Source of the DNA: Taibaiella sp.
Lineage (GTDB): Bacteria > Bacteroidota > Bacteroidia > Chitinophagales > Chitinophagaceae
DNA length: 8,390 bases
Direction: 5' to 3'
Assembly: GCA_019454705.1 (NCBI GenBank)
Contig: JACFNS010000086.1
Coordinates: forward strand, 1-8,390
Part shown: in pieces, positions 1-5,345 of the stretch
How positions within the stretch are numbered: the stretch's first letter is position 1
Layout: each line of letters opens with the position of its first letter
The notes under the pieces: generated by a model
What the model was told of the DNA's origin: nothing
What the model saw: the letters and a program-made list of their open reading frames with translations, nothing else
The model's database searches: none
Program-made: the position numbers and the translations under genes

Positions 1-289
1 GTTTGTTGGCAACCGACGTAACAGTCATGCCCTGCTGCGCGGTGCTGTATGCCATCAGGTTGAAGAGGAAAATAAAATACGCGCCAAGTAATAGGGCATT
101 CAGCAACCAGTGTTCGTATTGTATTTCGGCACGGAAAGGGTGATAGCCATGCGTGGCCCAGCCTGTGAACATGCACACCCAGTAGTTGACCGTAATGGCC
201 TGCATGGTATCTACATTATATTTTGCAAACAGCTTGAAGGCAATGAAAATAAATGTATTGAGCAGGATAACTAACAGCAGGTATTGCAT
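1..289 (-). CDS. EamA/DMT-family membrane transporter, N-terminal part (runs off left edge)
   Basis: The first 96 codons of a minus-strand gene are present; the rest lies beyond position 1. The product starts MQYLLLVILLNTFIFIAFKL, a hydrophobic helix without a cleavable signal. Further hydrophobic stretches lie at about residues 31-45 and 61-80, followed by MAYSTAQQGMTVTSVANK (79-96). An AQ-x(4-6)-TSVANK segment after the third helix is what I recall from Bacteroidota drug/metabolite-type (EamA) exporters, so the family call rests on that plus the helix pattern. The substrate is unknown. The ATG at 287-289 is only 8 nt after the ribD stop, so co-transcription with ribD is likely. A TAAATTTG box directly precedes the ATG and overlaps the ribD stop. 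With only 96 residues visible, another multi-pass membrane family cannot be excluded. Confidence 0.68.
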   Translation of the reverse strand, partial: MQYLLLVILLNTFIFIAFKLFAKYNVDTMQAITVNYWVCMFTGWATHGYHPFRAEIQYEHWLLNALLLGAYFIFLFNLMAYSTAQQGMTVTSVANK

Positions 290-292
290 GTG

Positions 293-300
293 CAAATTTA
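293..300 (-). promoter_or_regulatory. TAAATTTG box just upstream of the EamA-like gene
   Basis: Read on the minus strand the bases are TAAATTTG, a perfect match to the Bacteroidota -7 consensus TAnnTTTG, ending 3 nt before the ATG at 289. No TTG was found 19-22 nt upstream, so it may be a weak internal promoter within the ribD 3' end or a chance match. It would give the transporter a leaderless transcript independent of ribD. Confidence 0.35.
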
Positions 301-1368
301 CAACTCGTAACCCGGCATAAAAGGATACGGGTTGTTTTTATTTATATACAGGTGCAATACATCGCTGCCCACGGGTGTTTGTTCTGCGAGTACACCATCC
401 TGTAATTTAGGTGCGGGAATACCGTTTGATAATTTCGCTTCTGTTGCGAACACCCGTGCTTCGTCCCATAATCCGGCGGAGATAAAACTTTCCAGGAGTT
501 TCGCACCACCCTCTACAATAAGTGACTGCTTGTCGGCTGAATAAAGCTTATCTAATAACTGTGGTATGATATTTTCATTGAAGTCCAGTTGCACGTATTC
601 GACATTGTCTTCCCTACCTGATTTGCTACTGTTCAGCACCCATGTTTCTGCTTCATCATCGTACAGCTTGTGCGTAGTGGGTATTTGCAGGTTTTTGTCC
701 ACTACTATGCGTAAAGGATTTTTACCCTTCCACAAACGCGCCGTGAGTTGCGGGTCGTCGTTGAGTGCGGTGGTGTACCCTACCATAATGGCGTCTTCTT
801 CCGTACGCCATTTGTGTACCAGTTGCTGGCTATGTGGTGTACTCAACTGGTAACGGCTACGGTCTAAAGGTGCTATACATCCATCAGCCGACTGCGCCCA
901 CTTCAATATTACATAAGGGCGTTTGCGCTCCTGCATAGAAAAGAAACGCCTGTTGATCCAGCGGCCCTCAGCCTCCAGTATCCCGGTAGTGACGTGTATG
1001 CCCGCTTGTTTAAGGATATTAATTCCTTTGCCGTCCACTTTATCGTTCGGGTCGGTATTGCAGATGATGACTTCCTTTACCTGCTCCTGCACCAGCCTGT
1101 TGGCGCAGGGTGGTGTTTTGCCATAGTGTGCGCAGGGTTCCAACGATACATACATGGTGCTGTGTGGAATGAGGTGCTTATCTTCTTCCTTTACCGATGC
1201 AAGGCAATTTACCTCGGCATGGGGGCCACCATATTCTTTGTGCCAGCCCTCGCCAATGATGCGGCCCTCGAACACCAGCACGGCGCCTACCATTGGGTTG
1301 GGGCTTACACGGCCCTTGCCCAGCAGCGAAAGCTCTAAGCAACGTTGTATATATTGTTCGTGATGCAA
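298..1368 (-). CDS. ribD: RibD: bifunctional diaminohydroxyphosphoribosylaminopyrimidine deaminase / 5-amino-6-(5-phosphoribosylamino)uracil reductase
   Basis: This cytosolic enzyme catalyses the second and third steps of riboflavin synthesis from GTP: hydrolytic deamination of the pyrimidine, then NADPH-dependent reduction of the ribosyl group. The N-terminal cytidine-deaminase-like domain (about residues 1-145) shows PNPMVGAV (23-30), the zinc/catalytic HAE (50-52) and the second zinc motif PCAHYGKTPPC (78-88). The C-terminal reductase domain (about 150-350) shows PYVILKWAQSADG (151-163), NDDPQLTAR (203-211) and VEGGAKLLESFI (285-296). At 356 residues it is full length for the fused enzyme. 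The only workable start is a TTG at 1366-1368: codons upstream of it have no ATG or GTG before a stop, and the next in-frame ATG (residue 26) lies inside the deaminase fold. It sits 42 nt after the thiolase stop and 8 nt before the transporter gene, so the three are probably co-transcribed. No other rib gene is in the window. Confidence 0.95.
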   Translation of the reverse strand: MHHEQYIQRCLELSLLGKGRVSPNPMVGAVLVFEGRIIGEGWHKEYGGPHAEVNCLASVKEEDKHLIPHSTMYVSLEPCAHYGKTPPCANRLVQEQVKEVIICNTDPNDKVDGKGINILKQAGIHVTTGILEAEGRWINRRFFSMQERKRPYVILKWAQSADGCIAPLDRSRYQLSTPHSQQLVHKWRTEEDAIMVGYTTALNDDPQLTARLWKGKNPLRIVVDKNLQIPTTHKLYDDEAETWVLNSSKSGREDNVEYVQLDFNENIIPQLLDKLYSADKQSLIVEGGAKLLESFISAGLWDEARVFATEAKLSNGIPAPKLQDGVLAEQTPVGSDVLHLYINKNNPYPFMPGYEL

Positions 1369-1410
1369 AGTGAGCGTAAATGTACAAAAAGGGAATTGGT
1401 GAAATATGAA

Positions 1411-2583
1411 CTACATCCGTTCGATTATCCCCGCTATACCCTGGCCGCCGCCTACGCAGGCTGTTACCATACCGTATTTTTTATTCAGCCTTTCCAGGTC
1501 GTGGAGGTTTTGGATGGTGAGTTTAGCGCCGCTGCAACCGAGAGGGTGCCCCAATGAAATTGCACCACCGTTAATGTTCACTATATCGGGGTTGATGCCC
1601 AGCTCGTTGATGACTACGATGGACTGCGATGCAAAGGCTTCGTTCAGTTCTACCAGGTCAATATCGTTCAGCTTCATGCCTGCCTGCTTCAATACTTTGG
1701 GCACAGCGGCTACAGGGCCTATACCCATAATGCGCGGGTCAACACCTGCACTGGCACATGCCACCAGCCTGCCCCATGGTTGTAAACTAAGAGTCTTCAT
1801 CAGTTGCTCGCTCATTACTATTACAAATGCGGCGCCGTCTGATGTTTGTGATGAATTACCTGCTGTAACAGAACCACCAGCTGCGAATACAGGTTTTAGC
1901 TTTGCCAACGCTTCCATACTGGTATCGGCGCGGGGGCCTTCGTCTGTGTCAACGATATACTCGCGTGTGGTGCGTTTGCCGTTTTCCCCTACGGTTATTT
2001 CTTCCACTTTTATTGGCAGTATGCCTTTTTTGAAGTAACCCTGCTGTATGGCGTTCAATGCTTTCTTATGCGAGTTGTAGGCAAACTCATCCTGCGCCTC
2101 GCGACTTACTTTATAGTCCTTAGCTACCTGCTCGGCAGTAAGGCCCATGCCGAGATAGTAGTCGCCGTTGTCTTTAGTAATGTTATAATTGGGCATGGTG
2201 CGCCAGCCCGCTGTGGGTACCAGGCTCATGCTTTCCGTTCCACCTGCTATGATGCAGTCCGCCATACCGGTTTGTATTTTGGCTGTGGCGATGGCAATGG
2301 TTTCCAACCCTGATGCACAATAGCGGTTGACGGTAACACCCGGTGCCCACTCGCCCACCGCACGGTTGGCTATAATGCGCCCCACCTGCAGGCCCTGCTC
2401 TGCCTCGGGCACGGCATTGCCTACTATTACGTCGTCTATTAGTTTGGGGTCCAACTGCGGTACCGATGCCAGCAGGCCCTTTATCACATCTACGGCCAGG
2501 TCGTCAGGACGGGTGAACCTGAAACCACCCCTGCCTGCCTTGCCTACTGCCGTGCGGTAACCCGCTATTATATATGCGTCCAT
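1411..2583 (-). CDS. Thiolase (acetyl-CoA C-acyltransferase, FadA-like)
   Basis: This is a 390-residue thiolase that either cleaves 3-ketoacyl-CoA with CoA (beta-oxidation) or condenses acetyl-CoA units. All catalytic motifs are present: the nucleophilic Cys89 in NRYCASG, NEAFA (314-318), His346 in GGAISLGHPLGCSGA (339-353) and the acid/base Cys376 in CVGGGQG. The N-terminal GGFRFTRPDDLA resembles FadA-type degradative enzymes, but sequence alone does not settle chain length or direction. The start chosen is the ATG at 2581-2583 (MDAYIIAGYRT), because thiolases normally begin a few residues before this strand. An in-frame extension to 2628 would run through the promoter and a palindromic repeat. 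No fadB-like partner is in the window. It is the first gene of the minus-strand cluster with ribD and the EamA-like gene. A candidate promoter directly abuts the ATG. Confidence 0.94.
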   Translation of the reverse strand: MDAYIIAGYRTAVGKAGRGGFRFTRPDDLAVDVIKGLLASVPQLDPKLIDDVIVGNAVPEAEQGLQVGRIIANRAVGEWAPGVTVNRYCASGLETIAIATAKIQTGMADCIIAGGTESMSLVPTAGWRTMPNYNITKDNGDYYLGMGLTAEQVAKDYKVSREAQDEFAYNSHKKALNAIQQGYFKKGILPIKVEEITVGENGKRTTREYIVDTDEGPRADTSMEALAKLKPVFAAGGSVTAGNSSQTSDGAAFVIVMSEQLMKTLSLQPWGRLVACASAGVDPRIMGIGPVAAVPKVLKQAGMKLNDIDLVELNEAFASQSIVVINELGINPDIVNINGGAISLGHPLGCSGAKLTIQNLHDLERLNKKYGMVTACVGGGQGIAGIIERM

Positions 2584-2588
2584 AAATT

Positions 2589-2622
2589 CAAAAGTTAAAT
2601 CCCGATAGCTATCGGGACAAAA
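2589..2622 (-). promoter_or_regulatory. Candidate thiolase promoter (TTTTG - 20 nt - TAACTTTTG)
   Basis: On the minus strand TTTTG (2618-2622) is followed, 20 nt later, by TAACTTTTG (2589-2597), one base longer than the Bacteroidota TAnnTTTG box. The ATG begins 5 nt after it. The spacer is almost exactly filled by an 18-bp perfect palindrome (2600-2617). The arrangement fits a promoter with a near-leaderless transcript, but the -7 box is imperfect. Confidence 0.42.
2599..2619. repeat. Dispersed palindrome copy 1
   Basis: TCCCGATAGCTATCGGGA (2600-2617) is a perfect 18-bp palindrome. With its flanks it reads ATCCCG...CGGGACA, which is shared by two other intergenic palindromes in this window (5259-5278 and, inverted, 6491-6509). 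I recall such short palindromes as abundant in Bacteroidota genomes. It lies between the divergent thiolase and CoA-binding genes. Confidence 0.7.
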
Positions 2623-2749
2623 GCCCAAAAGTTGTAATATTCGTTATCCTGAACAATCGCTGTTTGCTGCTGTTTTAAAGTTAAGGAATATAGTGCAGAA
2701 GACTGTAAAGGAAAGGTGAAATAAAGTATAACATAGGCTTATACATGTA

Positions 2750-2782
2750 TTGCACCCATCATGTAAAGCTGTAGTAAATTTG
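2750..2782 (+). promoter_or_regulatory. Promoter of the CoA-binding protein gene (TTG - 22 nt - TAAATTTG)
   Basis: TTG (2750-2752) and a perfect TAAATTTG (2775-2782) are separated by 22 nt, consistent with the Bacteroidota -33/-7 promoter. The box ends 5 nt before the ATG at 2788, so the transcript is predicted to start at or next to the start codon. No ribosome binding site is visible. Confidence 0.6.
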
Positions 2783-2787
2783 CAGGT

Positions 2788-3153
2788 ATGGAAAAGAAGA
2801 AGACTTTAGTATTGGGCGCGTCGGTGAACCCCGCGAGGTATGCAAATATGGCCATCAACAGGCTGCTGGCATACGGGCACCCCGTAGTAGGAATAGGTAA
2901 GGACAAAGGCAATGTAGGCGGCGTGGAGATAACGATGGATACTCCGCCGATGGATGATATAGATACAGTAACCTTGTACCTGAACCCGCGCAACCAGGTA
3001 CCTTATCATGATTATATTCTTTCGCTAAAACCCAAACGCGTAATATTTAACCCCGGCACTGAGAATGATGAACTGGAAGAAAAGTTGGAGGCTGCTGGGA
3101 TAAAACCTGTTATTGCCTGTACATTGGTGATGCTGGGTACGGGGCAGTATTAA
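2788..3153 (+). CDS. CoA-binding Rossmann-fold protein (CoA_binding_2 family)
   Basis: The gene encodes a single-domain cytosolic protein of 121 residues. The N-terminal beta strand and glycine-rich turn TLVLGASVNPARYA (6-19) are those of the CoA-binding domain of succinyl-CoA-synthetase type. The later strands carry DIDTVTLYL, KRVIFNPGTEND and GIKPVIACTLVML, the standard ending of stand-alone CoA_binding_2 (YccU-like) proteins. Length is typical for the family. Ligand binding is expected but the physiological role is unknown, and no catalytic residues can be assigned. It has its own promoter and a hairpin right after its stop, and is separated from the next gene by 79 nt, so it is probably monocistronic. 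It is unrelated in arrangement to sucD elsewhere in the window, although both carry CoA-binding Rossmann folds. Confidence 0.9.
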   Translation: MEKKKTLVLGASVNPARYANMAINRLLAYGHPVVGIGKDKGNVGGVEITMDTPPMDDIDTVTLYLNPRNQVPYHDYILSLKPKRVIFNPGTENDELEEKLEAAGIKPVIACTLVMLGTGQY

Positions 3154-3156
3154 AAG

Positions 3157-3173
3157 CCTCTCCCAAGGAGAGG
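3157..3173 (+). terminator. Hairpin downstream of the CoA-binding gene
   Basis: CCTCTCC (3157-3163) and GGAGAGG (3167-3173) form a perfect 7-bp stem with a 3-nt loop, 3 nt after the stop codon. The following bases (TGATATTTGG) are only mildly T-rich, so termination is plausible but not strong. It may instead be one of the short inverted repeats scattered in Bacteroidota genomes. Confidence 0.4.
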
Positions 3174-3232
3174 TGATATTTGGTATAGTTGTGTGACAAT
3201 ACTTTGAGTTGTGTATTGTAACTTGGGTTGCA

Positions 3233-3694
3233 ATGAAACAGCTGCTATCCATAACAATATTTATCTGTTCTTTAAACTCATTTGCACAAAATCATTCCGG
3301 AGGTATAGAATGTACTGCCACAGATATTAATGGAAAGCCGGTTGCATACGCAACAATAACAGTTCGTGTAGATACAATTATTAAGGGTGGTGCTATTACA
3401 GATGACGAAGGGAAATGTATTATTAGACCTCTCGCACCCGGAAGATATGATGTTACCTTTCAAGCTGTACAACACTGCACTATTGTAAACAAGGGGATTA
3501 TTGTTTACCCCAGTCAAAATACTCTGCTAACAATCAATAACATAAAGTCAGACAGTGCAAAATCTTCAATAGAAATCAGAAAAGAACGATCACATGAAGG
3601 GACAATTGTAGCCCCCGACAGAGTTATCAGTACCGAAGATCTAAACAGACTACCTACACGTAAGACAAGCCCAATAACTGATACAACGCATTGA
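3233..3694 (+). CDS. Small secreted protein with carboxypeptidase-regulatory-like beta-sandwich
   Basis: The 153-residue product starts MKQLLSITIFICSLNSFA followed by QNHSGG, a clear type I signal peptide ending in A-Q, so it is exported to the periplasm or surface. Residues about 25-105 show the repeat-like beta-sandwich: DINGKPVAYATITV, ITDDEGKCIIRPLAPGRYDV and a final strand near NTLLTINN. This pattern belongs to the CarboxypepD_reg-like/CarbopepD_reg_2 folds found at the N terminus of TonB-dependent receptors. The C-terminal VISTEDLNRLPTRKTS resembles the segment before a receptor plug, but the protein stops there. ATG 3233 was chosen over an upstream TTG (3209) because it directly begins the signal peptide. 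A degenerate box TAACTTGG (3219-3226) precedes it. The next gene begins 16 nt after the stop, suggesting an operon. Function unknown. Confidence 0.75.
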   Translation: MKQLLSITIFICSLNSFAQNHSGGIECTATDINGKPVAYATITVRVDTIIKGGAITDDEGKCIIRPLAPGRYDVTFQAVQHCTIVNKGIIVYPSQNTLLTINNIKSDSAKSSIEIRKERSHEGTIVAPDRVISTEDLNRLPTRKTSPITDTTH

Positions 3695-3710
3695 TTGCAA
3701 AAAAGATCAG

Positions 3711-4472
3711 ATGAAACACCACCACCCCATACAAATATCTATACCACAGCCCTGTAGCGAGGACTGGAACAAAATGACACCGCAGGAGCAGGGCAGATTT
3801 TGTGATAACTGCCAGAAGTGTGTGGTGGATTTTACGGGGTTTACCGATGAGCAGTTGTATAAGTACTTCAGAGAACATAAGGGTGAAAATGTATGCGGCA
3901 GGTTTCAGAACTGGCAGTTGAAAAGACAGGTTGCTTTACCTCCTGAACCACGCAACAGGTTGTACAAGTGGTTTATCAGCCTGGGGTTTGTTATTTTTCT
4001 TGCAGAGTTGTTGGGTACAGAGGCTAAGGCGCAGGGTCAAAGTGGAAAAATCCTAGGTACCATATTGGATATGGATGGTAACTACCTGCCAAATGTACTC
4101 GTGCAAATATCGGAAGGGGAATTTATTCGGGATTCAGCTTACACTAATCAGGACGGGGCATATATGACAAAAAAATTACCTCCAGGTAAATATGCTATAT
4201 TTATTCAACATCCTAGTTTTGCAAAGAAGGTAACCACTGAGGTACTTGTCACTCCAGATAGGAACACAGAGGTAAATACCAAGTTAAAACCATGCGTCGA
4301 TTTATGCAGCGAAATAGACACGAGCATTTTTATAATCCCTAAAACTATTATTATGGGCGGCGTAAGTACCAATCACACATTGACTGGCGATGAAATTGAA
4401 CGAATGCCAACCCGCAATATTGATAATAAGAAGAGTAACTTTTTTGTAAGATTATGGAATAAGTTATTTTAA
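3711..4472 (+). CDS. Cys-rich N-domain, single hydrophobic segment and carboxypeptidase-regulatory-like domain protein
   Basis: The product has 253 residues in three parts. Residues 1-75 are soluble and hold Cys15, Cys31, Cys34, Cys37 and Cys62 in PCSEDW, RFCDNCQKCVVDFTGF and VCGRF, suggesting a small metal-binding or thiol domain. Residues about 86-107 (WFISLGFVIFLAELL...TEAKA, then Q) form one hydrophobic segment ending in an A-K-A/Q signal-peptidase-like site. Residues about 112-192 form a CarboxypepD_reg-like beta-sandwich (ILGTILDMDGNYLPNVLVQI; KKLPPGKYAIFI). The tail has LTGDEIERMPTRN (224-236) and a basic/aromatic end. I recall the Cys-rich segment as recurrent in Bacteroidota but know no established function. 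Inferred topology is N-terminus inside and beta-sandwich outside, either anchored or released. The gene lies 16 nt after its upstream relative, and a sister copy begins 1 nt after its stop, so it probably arose by tandem duplication. Confidence 0.75.
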   Translation: MKHHHPIQISIPQPCSEDWNKMTPQEQGRFCDNCQKCVVDFTGFTDEQLYKYFREHKGENVCGRFQNWQLKRQVALPPEPRNRLYKWFISLGFVIFLAELLGTEAKAQGQSGKILGTILDMDGNYLPNVLVQISEGEFIRDSAYTNQDGAYMTKKLPPGKYAIFIQHPSFAKKVTTEVLVTPDRNTEVNTKLKPCVDLCSEIDTSIFIIPKTIIMGGVSTNHTLTGDEIERMPTRNIDNKKSNFFVRLWNKLF

Positions 4473-4473
4473 G

Positions 4474-4536
4474 ATGAAACAACCCAAACCCATACAAATA
4501 TCCATACAACAGCCCTGAAGCGAGGACTGGAACAAA
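4474..4536 (+). other. Lost 5' end of the third paralog, interrupted by TGA at codon 15
   Basis: Starting at ATG 4474, one base after the preceding stop codon, the frame reads MKQPKPIQISIQQP, then TGA (4516-4518), then SEDWNK and straight into the gene at 4537. It aligns codon for codon with the start of the upstream paralog (MKHHHPIQISIPQP-C-SEDWNK). The TGA replaces TGT of Cys15, a T-to-A change at the third position. No other disruption is seen. Explanations are a nonsense mutation, a sequencing error or recoding. Confidence 0.8.
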
Positions 4537-5184
4537 ATGACGCCGCAGGAGCAGGGAAGATTTTGTGATAGCTGCCAGAAGTGTGTGGTGGATTTTACGG
4601 GGTTCACGGATGAGGAGTTGCACCAATACTTCAGAAAAAATAGTGGCGAAAAAGTATGCGGCAGGTTTCAAAACTGGCAATTGCAACGTGTGGTTGCTTT
4701 ACCACCTGAACCGCGCAGCAGGTTTTACAGGTGGTTTATCAGCCTGGGGTTTGTAGTTTTTCTCTCGGAGTTATTGGGAACAGAAGCTAAAGCTCAGGAA
4801 CCAGTCACCCCACATGCCCAAAAGCATAAGAAACAAAAGCCAGGTGCGATTCTAGGCACAATATTGGATGAACAAGGCAAACCCGTAAAACAAGCACAGG
4901 TATATATATTGCATACCGACGGTTCCAGGAGTGCAACAATAACAGATGACGAAGGGAACTATGTCATAAAGAAAATAACAAGCGGCCAACATAATCTTAT
5001 AGTAGCTACTGACAACTATAAAAAACTTATTGTAAAAAACGTAGCCATAGAAGCCAAACGAAATACATGTGTAAACGCCGTACTGACCAAACCGACACGC
5101 CAAGACGATACAGTAAATTATATTGAGTATACACAACCTGCAATTGATGTATATGGAATGGTTGAGGTTACTGAAATAAAATAA
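4537..5184 (+). CDS. Paralog of the upstream Cys-rich/beta-sandwich protein, N-terminally shortened
   Basis: From ATG 4537 the product has 215 residues. Residues 1-87 match residues 22-108 of the upstream gene at 72 of 87 positions (83%), including RFCDSCQKCVVDFTGF, VCGRFQNWQL and the hydrophobic segment ending LLGTEAKAQ. A basic linker (HAQKHKKQK) then leads to a CarboxypepD_reg-like domain at about 103-185 (ILGTILDEQGKPVKQAQVYI; ITDDEGNYVIKKITSGQHNL) that is much less similar. The C-terminal LTGDEIxRMPTR-type tail of the sister is absent. The natural start was almost certainly 4474; an in-frame TGA removes the first conserved Cys and leaves 4537 as the first usable ATG, with GAGG 11 nt upstream as a weak ribosome site. 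The remaining frame is fully open, so the protein may still be made, or the gene may be a young pseudogene. Function unknown. Confidence 0.65.
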   Translation: MTPQEQGRFCDSCQKCVVDFTGFTDEELHQYFRKNSGEKVCGRFQNWQLQRVVALPPEPRSRFYRWFISLGFVVFLSELLGTEAKAQEPVTPHAQKHKKQKPGAILGTILDEQGKPVKQAQVYILHTDGSRSATITDDEGNYVIKKITSGQHNLIVATDNYKKLIVKNVAIEAKRNTCVNAVLTKPTRQDDTVNYIEYTQPAIDVYGMVEVTEIK

Positions 5185-5258
5185 ATGGCGTGCACTGATT
5201 ACAGCTTTATCTATATCCTCAGAAGATCCCCACGCTACTTTGCACTACGCTCAGTATG

Positions 5259-5278
5259 ATCCCGCATCAGGCGGGACA
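5259..5278. repeat. Dispersed palindrome copy 2
   Basis: TCCCGC (5260-5265) and GCGGGA (5271-5276) form a 6-bp stem with loop ATCAG. The flanked form ATCCCG...CGGGACA equals that of the copy at 2599-2619 and the inverted copy at 6491-6509. Confidence 0.65.
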
Positions 5279-5304
5279 GGCTCCAAACGGATTAACCTTT
5301 TACC

Positions 5305-5336
5305 CTATTAACTTATTAACCTATTAACGTATTATC
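5305..5336. repeat. Tandem 8-bp repeat, consensus NTATTAAC x4
   Basis: Four consecutive units CTATTAAC, TTATTAAC, CTATTAAC and GTATTATC are seen, the last with one change in the core. A related ATTAACC occurs just before (5291-5297). The array ends 9 nt from the anmK stop. Confidence 0.75.
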
Positions 5337-5345
5337 GTACCAACC

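Larger units (their letters stand above)
5185..5345. other. Repeat-bearing gap between convergent genes
   Basis: These 161 bases separate the third paralog (plus) from the 3' end of anmK (minus). No gene is seen. They hold a segment GCACTACGCTCAGTATGAT (5242-5260) that resembles short dispersed intergenic repeats, a palindrome (5260-5276) and an 8-bp tandem repeat (5305-5336). No strong T-tailed terminator was found. Confidence 0.6.

Noticed and set aside
1406..2038. A 210-codon plus-strand frame opposite the thiolase
   Set aside because: The thiolase has every catalytic motif; this frame is Ser/Pro/Thr-rich noise from its complement.
2584..2628. N-terminal extension of the thiolase to 2628
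   Set aside because: It reads through the palindrome and candidate promoter; thiolases start a few residues before the first strand, matching ATG 2583.
3209..3232. TTG start for the first envelope protein
   Set aside because: Starting at ATG 3233 yields a textbook signal peptide; the extension would bury it behind eight extra residues.
4516..4518. UGA read as Trp throughout (alternative genetic code)
   Set aside because: The first envelope protein ends with TGA (3692-3694), the position here is Cys in the sister, and Trp elsewhere is encoded by TGG, so a code change is not supported.
5185..5345. CRISPR array suggested by the short repeats
   Set aside because: The units are 8 bp and directly adjacent with no spacers, and no cas-like gene is nearby.
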